Positions 8,576 through 15,456 of a stretch of 64,000 nt of DNA are shown here, piece after piece. Numbering within the stretch: the stretch's first letter is position 1; every line of letters begins with the position of its first letter. Under the pieces are notes generated by a model. It searched no databases. It had not been told where the DNA came from and saw only the letters and a list, made by a program, of their open reading frames with translations. A program made the translations under genes and the position numbers. This DNA is from Endomicrobiales bacterium (GTDB taxonomy: Bacteria; Elusimicrobiota; Endomicrobiia; Endomicrobiales; JAFGIL01), in assembly GCA_016929635.1 (NCBI GenBank), contig JAFGIL010000067.1:54855-118854 (forward strand). Direction: 5' to 3'.

Positions 8576-8920
8576 TCAGCAAGTTAGATGAAATGCACCG
8601 ACAACCTTTTTACCTTTGCTTAAATAATCATTAAATATTTTTACCGCTTCATCTGTGCTTCTATCGATAATTTTTATATTTAAATCTTCCAGCTTCTTTT
8701 TAGTAGAATAAGGAACGTCCATAACACCGGAAGCCCCCTTGCCAATAATTAAAAACTCGGGTTTATATGCTATTACTATTTTTAAATCATCTATATTTAA
8801 CGAGTGCCCTTCTTTTCTCCACCAGCTATTTATTACTTTATCAGGAAAAATTATTATGTCTCGATTATATGACTTGCCATTAACTTTAATAAAGCCAAAG
8901 GAATACTCATCGATTTCCAT
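8576..8920 (-). CDS. Mth938-like (DUF498/NDUFAF3-type) domain protein
   Basis: About 114 residues form a single Mth938-like domain: EYSFGFIKVNGKSYNRDIII at the N-terminus, PEFLIIGKGASGVM in the middle, and the C-terminal KKVVGAFHLTC. The family includes archaeal Mth938 and the mitochondrial complex I assembly factor NDUFAF3; bacterial members are mostly uncharacterised. The ATG at 8920 is used; an in-frame TTG at 8932 is the alternative, and neither has a strong ribosome site. It sits between the K/T-rich secreted protein and the small gene before the protease, in a co-directional group transcribed from the promoter at 9509-9537. Confidence 0.88.
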   Translation of the reverse strand: MEIDEYSFGFIKVNGKSYNRDIIIFPDKVINSWWRKEGHSLNIDDLKIVIAYKPEFLIIGKGASGVMDVPYSTKKKLEDLNIKIIDRSTDEAVKIFNDYLSKGKKVVGAFHLTC

Positions 8921-8958
8921 AATTTTCAACAAATATCATTAACTTATAATAAATCCCG

Positions 8959-9456
8959 CTACTTCTTTATTGGTGTAGTTGTCTTCCTGAGCGTCGGTTT
9001 TGTTGTTGTCTTATTCGTGGTTGATTTTTTTGTTGCTGGGGTTGTCTTCTTTTTTGTGGTTGTTCTCCTCTTCGGGGTTGTTTTTTTAACCGGCTTTACC
9101 AGTTGTTTCTTTGTTTTTAAATAAAAATCCACATCCTTCTGGAATTGATGCACGCTTTTTGCCCAGTCTTCAAGAAGAATATTTTCCTGCTCTATATAAT
9201 TGTTTGAAAGAGGCTGATCATCTTCATCAATCATCTCGGTTTTTAGCCTTTCCTGCCTTTTTAACCATCTCTGGTACATGCTGCGTGTCTTTTTTACCCA
9301 ATTTAAGGATATTACTACATTTTTTCTAGCTTCAGCAACCACCGATTTTTTCAAGTCCGTTTCTTTGACTTCAAAATCCAACAAATCCTTAGGTTCCGAA
9401 TAAACACATACACTGCAGGTTAAAAACAACAAAAAACTGACAAACAACTTCCTCAT
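8959..9456 (-). CDS. Secreted protein with Lys/Thr/Pro-rich tail
   Basis: The 165-residue protein begins with a signal peptide (FVSFLLFLTCSVCVYS, cleavage about residue 20) and has a helical, charged middle region (about 25-120). The last 45 residues are almost only Lys, Thr, Pro and Arg (TTPKRRTTTKKKTTPATKK), a low-complexity, very basic tail. A good ribosome site (AAAGGAGG) precedes the ATG and a consensus promoter lies upstream. The tail resembles basic tails that bind cell-wall polymers or nucleic acids, but no domain is recognised and the function is unknown. Confidence 0.75.
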   Translation of the reverse strand: MRKLFVSFLLFLTCSVCVYSEPKDLLDFEVKETDLKKSVVAEARKNVVISLNWVKKTRSMYQRWLKRQERLKTEMIDEDDQPLSNNYIEQENILLEDWAKSVHQFQKDVDFYLKTKKQLVKPVKKTTPKRRTTTKKKTTPATKKSTTNKTTTKPTLRKTTTPIKK

Positions 9457-9508
9457 AAACAGCCTCCTTTGTTTTTAATAAAATCTGGCTCTAATATATT
9501 ATATTTAT

Positions 9509-9537
9509 ATTGTACAACACTATAAACTTACAGTCAA
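9509..9537 (-). promoter_or_regulatory. Predicted sigma70-type promoter for the 9456-to-7723 operon
   Basis: On the minus strand TTGACT (9532-9537) and TACAAT (9509-9514) are separated by 17 bp, close to consensus. The predicted start lies about 45 bp upstream of the first ATG. No other promoter is obvious downstream until the group ends. Confidence 0.75.
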
Positions 9538-9598
9538 GGCATTCTATAAGCTAGCTAAAAATAATTCCTTGTGCAGATATAAGGTAAAATACTCATAT

Positions 9599-10051
9599 TT
9601 ATTCTGATTTCTTAAATATTTCCATGATAGTTGAAGGATCTGATGCTTTGCATATCTCTTCCCGGAATGAAACGTTTCTCAACAGGCGTGTTAATTGTGC
9701 AAGGATTACCAGGTATGTATTAATCTCTGATTTCGGGGTCCCAATTAAAAATATTATTTTGACTTTTTTGCCGTCTAAAGAATCAAAATTAATCCCCTGA
9801 GCCGATACCCCCAGGGAAATTTTTATTTTATTAACTGCATCAGTCCGGGCGTGCGGAATGGCGACCTCATTTCCTATGCCCGTTGTTGCTATCTTTTCGC
9901 GTTCAAGCACATCGGTAATAAACAAAGGATAATCAAGCATGCCATCGCTGTTTTTCATCAACCCAACCAGCTTCTTTATAGCCTCATCCTTGTGATCTGC
10001 TTTTAAGTCAATCGCAATTAAATGCTTATCCAGGTAATCTGAAATTCTCAT
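9599..10051 (-). CDS. PTS EIIA domain protein (fructose/nitrogen type)
   Basis: This 150-residue protein is a complete PTS_EIIA_2 domain. The phosphorylated histidine is H67 in GIGNEVAIPHARTD, and the C-terminal half (KVKIIFLIGTP, then LTRLLRN) is typical. Free-standing members such as PtsN act as regulators of nitrogen, potassium or stress responses rather than sugar uptake. The ATG at 10051 is chosen because AGGAGG lies 9 bases upstream; a start further out would add 23 residues that do not belong to the family. No EI, HPr or EIIB/C gene is in the window, so its phosphate donor and role are unknown. Confidence 0.88.
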   Translation of the reverse strand: MRISDYLDKHLIAIDLKADHKDEAIKKLVGLMKNSDGMLDYPLFITDVLEREKIATTGIGNEVAIPHARTDAVNKIKISLGVSAQGINFDSLDGKKVKIIFLIGTPKSEINTYLVILAQLTRLLRNVSFREEICKASDPSTIMEIFKKSE

Positions 10052-10194
10052 TCTTTTTATCCTCCTAGAAAAATCCAGCGATTGTTTGCATATACTTCTA
10101 TTGTATAAATGCAACCTCATTATAGCATTTTTTTATATGGGTTTTGCAAATATAAATTAAATAACCTTTAATTATAATGGCATTAAAAAAACAA

Positions 10195-10224
10195 GCACCC
10201 GCATACTGTAACGTAAGCGGATGC
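10195..10224 (-). terminator. Rho-independent terminator after the Spy-like gene
   Basis: On the minus strand a 12-bp imperfect stem (GCATCCGCTTAC / GTATGCGGGTGC, one G-U pair and one mismatch) with a 6-nt loop is followed by TTGTTTTTTT. A, T-rich DNA also flanks the other side, so it may work both ways. Confidence 0.8.
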
Positions 10225-10253
10225 CTAATTTTTTTATTTATTTCAACAATCAA

Positions 10254-10802
10254 CTATTCATCCATAGGCCTGTCATCCATAGAACCATCACCCATAGGGC
10301 CATGATCCCTCATTTTATTTCTCATGTGCTTTTTATTCCCTTTTCCCTTTTTCATCATTTTTTTATGCTTTTTTTCCATATTTTCAGATAATTTCTCATA
10401 TTGTTTTGGGGTTAAAACATCCTTCATCTCAAGCACTTTCTCAACGCGCAAATCTATCATCTTTGCGTTCAAGGACTTAAGCTCACCTACTATTTTGTCC
10501 ACTTTCGCTTTATCTGTTTTGGTTTTGTCAAGTTCCTTCTTCAATTCTTCTCTCTTTTCTTTAACTTCTTTATACAACTCTTTTCTTTTTTCCATGTGGT
10601 TTTTATGATTTTCCTTGATTTTCTTTTGCTGTTCTTCGTTTAAATCAAGGTCTTTGGCAAGCTCGTCGCAAAACCTGTCAAAACGCTCTTCGTGCCTCGG
10701 CCCGCATTTATCATCATCCTCAGGGTATCTTTTGGCATAAACATCCGAAGATAATAACAAGAATATAGACATTACTGCCATAAAAAACATTTTCTTCATC
10801 AT
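10254..10802 (-). CDS. Periplasmic Spy/CpxP-like (LTXXQ) stress protein
   Basis: The 182-residue product has a signal peptide (FFMAVMSIFLLLSSDVYA) and a long charged helical body with the LTPKQYEKL motif near residue 135, like the LTXXQ repeat of Spy, CpxP and ZraP. The C-terminus is rich in Met, His and Asp (DHGPMGDGSMDDRPMDE), a possible metal-binding tail. The start at 10802 (second Met of MNMMKK) is supported by GGAGG eight bases upstream and because a promoter (10852-10883) lies within any longer frame. Spy-like proteins act as periplasmic chaperones or as sensors that control an anti-sigma factor; its place after ECF sigma and anti-sigma genes, under the same promoter motif, favours an envelope-stress role. 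Confidence 0.85.
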   Translation of the reverse strand: MMKKMFFMAVMSIFLLLSSDVYAKRYPEDDDKCGPRHEERFDRFCDELAKDLDLNEEQQKKIKENHKNHMEKRKELYKEVKEKREELKKELDKTKTDKAKVDKIVGELKSLNAKMIDLRVEKVLEMKDVLTPKQYEKLSENMEKKHKKMMKKGKGNKKHMRNKMRDHGPMGDGSMDDRPMDE

Positions 10803-10851
10803 ATTCATTACCTCCTTTATTTGCGGCAAATCCGCAATTTCCTTTTCTGAA

Positions 10852-10883
10852 AAATTAGACAAAACATAACCTGTAAAAGTTCC
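10852..10883 (-). promoter_or_regulatory. ECF-type promoter in front of the Spy-like gene
   Basis: The minus strand reads GGAACTTTTAC, 13 bases, then TCTAATTT. The same two blocks with identical spacing occur upstream of the ECF sigma gene (11958-11989). It lies between the anti-sigma stop codon and the Spy-like start, so the Spy-like gene can be boosted separately. Confidence 0.8.
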
Positions 10884-10891
10884 ATGAACAT

Positions 10892-11401
10892 TTACAGGAA
10901 TGTCTCTTCGATAATTGTTTCGAAGTTATCTTCATATAACATTGAATCGTTTTCTGCCACATCAAAAGACTGATAGAATTCATCCTGGACATCCGAGTAC
11001 GTTACTTCCTGCTTCTGTTCTGCAACATATATCCCTACCTCAGAGTCTCTGGAGATATAAAAATAGGAAACACTGACAACAACAAACAGAACAATAGAAG
11101 CAGCAACTGCTATTCTTGGAAAAACAAGAATACCAATTAACTTCTTCCTGAATTTTTCCAGGATTGTCTCCTTTTCTTCTCTCTGGATTGATGCTTTGAC
11201 ACTCTGCCATAATTCTTCTGGAATGACCGCATCCTTAGAATTTCTGAAAGGTTCTACAGAAACTTTATAAACGTTCTGATAAAATTCCCTGCACTTGACG
11301 CATGACTCTAAATGCTTTTCTATCTCTTTTTTGCTGTTTGAATCAAGCTCATTATCTATGTAATCAGTTATTAAGAGTTCCTGTATGGTCTTACAATTCA
11401 T
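10892..11401 (-). CDS. Anti-sigma factor with zinc-finger (zf-HC2) domain
   Basis: The 169-residue protein has the zinc-binding motif HLESCVKC near residues 30-37, then a single membrane helix near 115-135 (IAVAASIVLFVVVSVSYFYI) and a periplasmic acidic tail of about 35 residues. This is the layout of membrane-bound anti-sigma factors: the cytosolic zinc-finger domain holds the sigma factor and the periplasmic part receives the stress signal. Its start overlaps the sigma gene stop by 4 bp (ATGA), the usual coupling for such pairs. The periplasmic Spy-like protein encoded next may be the sensor or a target. Confidence 0.9.
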   Translation of the reverse strand: MNCKTIQELLITDYIDNELDSNSKKEIEKHLESCVKCREFYQNVYKVSVEPFRNSKDAVIPEELWQSVKASIQREEKETILEKFRKKLIGILVFPRIAVAASIVLFVVVSVSYFYISRDSEVGIYVAEQKQEVTYSDVQDEFYQSFDVAENDSMLYEDNFETIIEETFL

Positions 11402-11943
11402 TTTAAATCCCCTCCTGACTTCCTGTAATTGGAAATCAATGATTCTCTGGCCCTTTTTAACCTTGAACGAACCGTGTTGATGTTGATTTTAAGTGTTTCT
11501 GCTATCTCTTTATAGTTTAATCCCTCAAACTCCCTTAATATTAAACACGCTTTTTGATCGCTGTTCAAAGAGTCAATGAGGCTGCTGATTTCTGTATTTG
11601 AAAAAGTTTTATGGCCTTCTGCGGTATTCATGTTCTTTATAGCATCGTTATACTCAGCTTGATGGAATCTTAATCTTGAAGCTTTTTTCCTGGCATTTAT
11701 TGACTCGTTTACAGATATCCTGTATAACCAGGTTTTAAAAGACGATTTAAACCGGAAATTTTTCAATTCCTTGAATATCTTAATAAAAACACTCTGGCTG
11801 ACTTCCCGGGCATCTTCACTATTTCCCATTACTCTTAAACACAGATTATATATGAATCCTGAGTAGGTTATATATATATCTTCAAATGCATTAATATCGC
11901 CTTTTGAGGCTAGGACAATAGTTTCCCTTGGAATCTCAATCAT
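11398..11943 (-). CDS. ECF-family RNA polymerase sigma factor
   Basis: The 181 residues show sigma region 2 (FEDIYITYSGFIYNLCLRVM, VFIKIFKELKNFR, FKTWLYRISVN) and region 4 (LDSLNSDQKACLILREFEGL, then NYKEIAETLKININTVRSRL, a helix-turn-helix). It lacks regions 1.1 and 3, as expected of extracytoplasmic-function sigma factors. It is coupled to a zinc-finger anti-sigma gene and is probably autoregulated: its own promoter region carries GGAACTTTTAC-N13-TCTAATTT, repeated before the Spy-like gene. The inducing signal is probably envelope damage or metal, inferred from the Spy-like neighbour. Confidence 0.93.
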   Translation of the reverse strand: MIEIPRETIVLASKGDINAFEDIYITYSGFIYNLCLRVMGNSEDAREVSQSVFIKIFKELKNFRFKSSFKTWLYRISVNESINARKKASRLRFHQAEYNDAIKNMNTAEGHKTFSNTEISSLIDSLNSDQKACLILREFEGLNYKEIAETLKININTVRSRLKRARESLISNYRKSGGDLK

Positions 11944-11957
11944 AGTCTCTTTTTAAT

Positions 11958-11989
11958 AAATTAGACAAAAAAAATCAAGTAAAAGTTCC
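11958..11989 (-). promoter_or_regulatory. ECF-type promoter in front of the sigma factor gene
   Basis: The minus strand reads GGAACTTTTAC (11979-11989), 13 bases, then TCTAATTT (11958-11965), ending about 15 bp before the sigma factor ATG. GGAAC is the classic -35 core of ECF promoters. An identical pair with identical spacing lies at 10852-10883. Confidence 0.8.
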
Positions 11990-12109
11990 CTTTCTTTGAA
12001 TTAAATATTGAATTCAATTTGATTTAATCAGATGCTGTAACTAAAAAAAATAAGATAACAGTTAAAAAATGCATGATATTTCAACTATTTATTGATGAAT
12101 TAAGGGGGG

Positions 12110-12388
12110 TTAATACCTTCTGCTTTTGGCAAAAAATCTGTCCTGGGGTTTGTTTCGGGCTCTTTTTACTATAATCTTTTTCTCTTTTACTTCCTTTCCG
12201 TTAAGTTCGTTTATGGCATTAAAACCTTTGGCCTTGCCTTCCACTTCCAGAAAGGCAAAACCTTTTGGTTGACCTGTAGATTTATCCTTTATAATATTTA
12301 TGTTTGATACGATGCCAAAGGGCTCGAATAATCCTTTTAACTCGTCTTCCAATACTTCTTGTGATAGATTTCCAATATATATTTTCAT
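12110..12388 (-). CDS. RRM-family RNA-binding protein
   Basis: This 92-residue protein is one RNA-recognition motif with RNP2 (IYIGNL, residues 3-8) and RNP1 (KGFAFLEV, about 42-49) and a short basic tail (KPQDRFFAKSRRY). Small RRM proteins of this type in bacteria bind single-stranded RNA and are often cold-induced. A good ribosome site (AAAGGAG) precedes the ATG. A second RRM gene lies 0.6 kb upstream, with an FKBP gene between; all are co-directional. This one carries V-x-G-K where most family members have E-E-A, so RNP1's surroundings are diverged. Confidence 0.92.
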   Translation of the reverse strand: MKIYIGNLSQEVLEDELKGLFEPFGIVSNINIIKDKSTGQPKGFAFLEVEGKAKGFNAINELNGKEVKEKKIIVKRARNKPQDRFFAKSRRY

Positions 12389-12439
12389 AATGATGTCTCC
12401 TTTTTTGTCAAATAACCTGCTAATTATGCTAAAAATCCG

Positions 12440-12865
12440 TTATTCTACAGACTGAACCTTAACATCAAATGTAAGATCCTCGCCTGCCAACGGATGATTC
12501 AAGTCAAGCTTAAGATTATCCTGCGTAACACTTACTATCGTTGCCATGAATACTTTGCCGTCCTGGTTTTTTAGCTTTAACGCAACGCCGACTTTAGGCT
12601 CAAAATCCTTGGGAAATTTACTGGCAGGAAAATCTATTACTAGATCTTCTCTTTTGTTCCCATAAGCATCTTCTGCTTTTATAGTAAAGCTCTTTTCTTC
12701 ATTTATATTCATGCCTTCTATTTCTCTATCAAAACCGGATATTACCTGGCCTGTGCCAACCGTAAACTCCAGAGGTTTTTGTTCTTGAGATTTGTCAAAA
12801 ACATTTCCATTGCTGAGTTTTCCAACGTACTGAATCTTAACTTTATCGCCCTTTTTTATCGCCAT
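12440..12865 (-). CDS. FKBP-type peptidyl-prolyl cis-trans isomerase (SlyD-like)
   Basis: The 141-residue protein starts VKIQYVGKLSNGNVFDKS and continues FTVGTGQVISGFDREIEGM, the FKBP fold, with an inserted flap region (EDAYGNKREDLVIDFPASKF to about residue 125) and a return to the FKBP core (NHPLAGEDLTFDVKV). That is the SlyD arrangement of a proline isomerase domain with an insert-in-flap chaperone domain. The metal-binding His-rich tail of SlyD is missing. A GGGAGG ribosome site precedes the ATG. It sits between two RRM genes, perhaps a cold-adaptation group, which is inference. Confidence 0.92.
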   Translation of the reverse strand: MAIKKGDKVKIQYVGKLSNGNVFDKSQEQKPLEFTVGTGQVISGFDREIEGMNINEEKSFTIKAEDAYGNKREDLVIDFPASKFPKDFEPKVGVALKLKNQDGKVFMATIVSVTQDNLKLDLNHPLAGEDLTFDVKVQSVE

Positions 12866-12968
12866 TTTTTAACCTCCCTGGATTTACGGCTTTCTAATAG
12901 CCAGATTTAGCACACACTAAAGTATAATACTGAATTACCGATTCTTCAAGCTTCTGCAGATTTATTTT

Positions 12969-13316
12969 TTAATACCTGTCAAATCCTCTGCTTCTTCCGC
13001 TTCTGTTTCTGTCTCTTCCCCTGCCGCCACTGCCACCAAATCTATCCCTGCTGCCATGGCTATGTTTCTTTTCCCTGCGAGGGCGGGCTTCATTTACGGT
13101 TAATGCCCTGTTTCTCAACTCTTTGCCGTTTAAAGATTGTATGGCGGCCTTTGCTTCTTCTTCATTAGGCATTTCAACAAAACCAAAACCTCTTGGCTGG
13201 CCTGAAAACTTATCTTTAATTACCGATGCAGAACTTACCTGCCCATAAGCTTCAAAAGCTGCCCTTAACTCATCCTCAGTAAGCTCCCAAGAAAGATTTC
13301 CTACATAGATGTTCAT
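12969..13316 (-). CDS. RRM-family RNA-binding protein with Gly/Arg-rich tail
   Basis: The 115-residue protein has an RRM with RNP2 (IYVGNL, residues 3-8) and RNP1 (RGFGFVEM, about 42-49). From about residue 80 it has a disordered Gly/Arg/Ser tail (RDRFGGSGGRGRDRNR), the layout of cyanobacterial Rbp and plant glycine-rich RNA-binding proteins. AGGAGG lies 10 bases before the ATG. The 5' region contains an AT-rich inverted repeat (13357-13393) that could fold in the leader mRNA. It is likely an RNA chaperone. Confidence 0.93.
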   Translation of the reverse strand: MNIYVGNLSWELTEDELRAAFEAYGQVSSASVIKDKFSGQPRGFGFVEMPNEEEAKAAIQSLNGKELRNRALTVNEARPRREKKHSHGSRDRFGGSGGRGRDRNRSGRSRGFDRY

Positions 13317-13356
13317 CTTAACGTTGCCTCCTAAATGACATAAAGTCTTACAATTT

Positions 13357-13393
13357 TAAAATAGTAAGATTATATTTTAAAATTACTATTTTA
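13357..13393. repeat. AT-rich inverted repeat upstream of the RRM gene
   Basis: Perfect 11-bp arms TAAAATAGTAA (13357-13367) and TTACTATTTTA (13383-13393) flank a 15-nt AT-only spacer, 40 bp upstream of the RRM start. It could be an operator or a weak leader hairpin. Confidence 0.55.
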
Positions 13394-13568
13394 TCTTTTC
13401 TTGGATTTACTTGAAAATATCAGGAATGAATGTGCGGCAAGCGAGTATAAGATGTGCTGAAATTGACAGAACCCATTAAATCAAGACGTTTTAAAATAAT
13501 AATTTATTAGACATATTCTAGCTTATATTTACCATTCTGTCAAACACGGAAAATATTTACACTTTTTT

Positions 13569-13802
13569 CTAAGTATTCAAAATTTTTAACAGTGCAACTA
13601 TAAATGGCAGAGAAACCATGGCAAAAGAATATAATATGAAGGCCCTCATTTTCTTCAAGACTTCAAATGACATTTTTCCTTTTATTACAAAAACCGCAAG
13701 TATTACAACCACATTAAACAAACCCATATAAAATATTATACGCACTAAAAATAAACCCAGGGCTTCATTCAAATATAGGTTAAAAGTATTAAAAAACGAC
13801 AT
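13569..13802 (-). CDS. Small membrane protein, two predicted helices
   Basis: The product is about 77 residues with two hydrophobic stretches, LFLVRIIFYMGLFNVVVILAV and FILYSFAMVSLPFIVALLKI, joined by a short basic loop. The ATG at 13802 is preferred; an in-frame TTG would start at 13823. It follows the pilin-like gene by about 35 bp in the same direction. No domain is recognised. Codon-like composition and the clean operon spacing support it as a real gene. Confidence 0.6.
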   Translation of the reverse strand: MSFFNTFNLYLNEALGLFLVRIIFYMGLFNVVVILAVFVIKGKMSFEVLKKMRAFILYSFAMVSLPFIVALLKILNT

Positions 13803-13837
13803 GATTTTTTCTCGATATGCCAATTTAGCCCGGGTTG

Positions 13838-14101
13838 TTAGTCCCCGGTTATTTCATTCAGGGTGTTTTCTCTTTTCTTCAGTTTCTTATTGACTTCATC
13901 TGCTTTCTCTTTTGCGCTCTGCAGCATATCAGCATAACTGTCTGTCTTTATTCCCTGGTCAGCCAGCTCCTTTTTAATAGACCTGCCGCTTTCAGACTTA
14001 ACCATGTATACTTTAAAAAAGTACCAGCTTAACAGTGCGATAATAACGGTTGAAATAAGAAAACCTATTATTGAAAACCCCTTATTGTTTCTTACTTTCA
14101 T
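13838..14101 (-). CDS. Pilin-like small membrane protein
   Basis: This 87-residue protein opens with MKVRNNKGFSIIGFLISTVI, resembling a type IV prepilin leader (basic residues, Gly, then Phe and a hydrophobic helix), followed by a charged helical domain (SAKEKADEVNKKLKKRENTL). The glutamate normally at position +5 after the cleaved Gly is a Gly here, as in a few minor pseudopilins or in unrelated membrane proteins. AGGAG precedes the ATG. No pilus assembly genes are nearby, so it could equally be a plain single-pass membrane protein. Confidence 0.65.
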   Translation of the reverse strand: MKVRNNKGFSIIGFLISTVIIALLSWYFFKVYMVKSESGRSIKKELADQGIKTDSYADMLQSAKEKADEVNKKLKKRENTLNEITGD

Positions 14102-14125
14102 TTTATTCTCCTGATATTCAATTGG

Positions 14126-14219
14126 TTGTAGTGTAGGGCTTTATGCCCGTAATAAATGAAGTTAAATGTAACCTGTAAATCCTAATATTTTTTTACGGCC
14201 ACAAGGGCCTACACTACAA
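14126..14219. repeat. 94-bp palindromic (MITE-like) element
   Basis: 27-bp terminal inverted repeats (14126-14152 and 14193-14219) agree at 23 of 27 positions and begin TTGTAGTGTAGG. The 40-bp centre is AT-rich with no open frame. It fills the gap between the MsrBA gene and the pilin-like gene. It looks like a non-autonomous insertion or dispersed intergenic palindrome. Confidence 0.65.
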
Positions 14220-14232
14220 TTCTCATAGGACC

Positions 14233-15303
14233 TTATTCTCTCCCCGAATTGTATTTGTAGAGTTTATACCTGGCCGGATTTTTTTTATAGAAATCCTGAT
14301 GATAATCCTCCGCTTTATAGAATTTACCAGCTTTAATTATTTGAGTTACAATGGGCCTTTTATATTTTCCCGACTTCTGCAGCTCCGATTTTGATTTCTC
14401 CGCTGCTTTCCTCTGCTCTTCATTATGATAGAAAATAGACGTCCTGTACTGCGGGCCTTTATCAACGAACTGGCCAGTATCATCGGTAGGATCAATCTGG
14501 GTCCAGAACACCTTTAAAAGCTCTTCATATGTTATTCTTTTAGGATCATACATAATCTGTATTGCTTCCACGTGACCGGTTTTACCGCTTGAGACTTCTT
14601 TATAAGTCGGGTCTTCTTTTGCACCTCCTGTATACCCAACTACCGATTCAATTACTCCGTCCAGTTTATCATACGGAGGCTCCATGCACCAGAAACATCC
14701 GCCGGCAAACGTGGCTAATTGATATTTCTTCATTGCTTTCTTCTTAACAGGAACCGCTTCATCCTTCACAAAGTCCAGCGCAACTGAATTAATGCAGTAA
14801 CGCTTGTTTGTAGGCGGGGGCCCGTCATCAAAAACATGGCCCAGATGCGCATCGCAGCGCGCACATAAGACTTCCGTACGTACCATAAAATGGCTTTTAT
14901 CTTCATGCAATTTAATGTTTAAATCAGATACCGGCTCAAAGAAACTCGGCCATCCTGTTCCGGACTCAAACTTGGTTTTGGATACAAACAAATCCGTCCC
15001 GCAGCATACACACTTATATATTCCGCTGTCTTTGTTTTTATAATGCTCGCCCGAACACGCCAGCTCCGTTCCTTTTTTCCTGGTTATTTTATATTGCTCG
15101 GGAGTAAGGATTTTCTTCCATTCTTCGTCACTTTTAACGACTTTATCAACAAGCAGCTTTTTCCCAAGCTTTACATCATAAATATAAATCTTATCTTCTT
15201 TTCCCATTTTATCCTCTCTGCTTTCCGAATTTATGGCATAGAATCCCGAAAGTACAATATAAAGTAATAGATATATCAAAAAGTATTTCTTTTTCATCAT
15301 CAT
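14233..15303 (-). CDS. msrBA: Fused MsrB-MsrA methionine sulfoxide reductase, exported
   Basis: The 356-residue protein has a signal sequence ([16 protein letters not shown]), an MsrB domain (about residues 60-185) and an MsrA domain (about 190-345). MsrB shows zinc-binding CxxC pairs (KCVCCG, CARC), [10 protein letters not shown] and the catalytic Cys in RYCINS. MsrA shows [10 protein letters not shown] with the catalytic Cys. Together they reduce both the R and S forms of methionine sulfoxide, here probably outside the cytoplasm. The order MsrB-MsrA is the reverse of many fusions. The ATG triplet at 15303-15297 is preferred; an upstream TTG lies inside a hairpin (15349-15370). It follows the giant gene but across a terminator-like hairpin. 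Confidence 0.92.
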   Translation of the reverse strand: MMMKKKYFLIYLLLYIVLSGFYAINSESREDKMGKEDKIYIYDVKLGKKLLVDKVVKSDEEWKKILTPEQYKITRKKGTELACSGEHYKNKDSGIYKCVCCGTDLFVSKTKFESGTGWPSFFEPVSDLNIKLHEDKSHFMVRTEVLCARCDAHLGHVFDDGPPPTNKRYCINSVALDFVKDEAVPVKKKAMKKYQLATFAGGCFWCMEPPYDKLDGVIESVVGYTGGAKEDPTYKEVSSGKTGHVEAIQIMYDPKRITYEELLKVFWTQIDPTDDTGQFVDKGPQYRTSIFYHNEEQRKAAEKSKSELQKSGKYKRPIVTQIIKAGKFYKAEDYHQDFYKKNPARYKLYKYNSGRE

Positions 15304-15348
15304 TATCACTGAATTATATAACTTTATCACCTGATTTACAAATAAAAT

Positions 15349-15370
15349 AACACGCCCTTTCAAGCGTGTT
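15349..15370 (-). terminator. Candidate terminator after the giant gene
   Basis: The minus strand forms a 7-bp stem (AACACGC / GCGTGTT) with an 8-nt loop followed by ATTTTATTTG. The T tract is interrupted, so efficiency is uncertain. It lies downstream of the palindrome at 15382-15442. Confidence 0.5.
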
Positions 15371-15381
15371 GTCAGTTATCC

Positions 15382-15442
15382 GTAGGGGCGACTTTATTCG
15401 CCCGATTCAATTGAAATACAGGTTGGATAAATCCACCCCTAC
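15382..15442. repeat. Intergenic palindromic repeat
   Basis: Arms of 22 bp (15382-15403, GTAGGGGCGACTTTATTCGC...; 15421-15442 inverted) agree at about 16 of 22 positions, with a TTCAATTGAA palindrome in the loop. It lies 14 bp after the giant gene stop codon. Palindromes of the GTAGGGG-TTTAT-CCCCTAC type are common dispersed repeats in bacterial intergenic DNA. Confidence 0.5.
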
Positions 15443-15456
15443 AATTTAAATAAACA

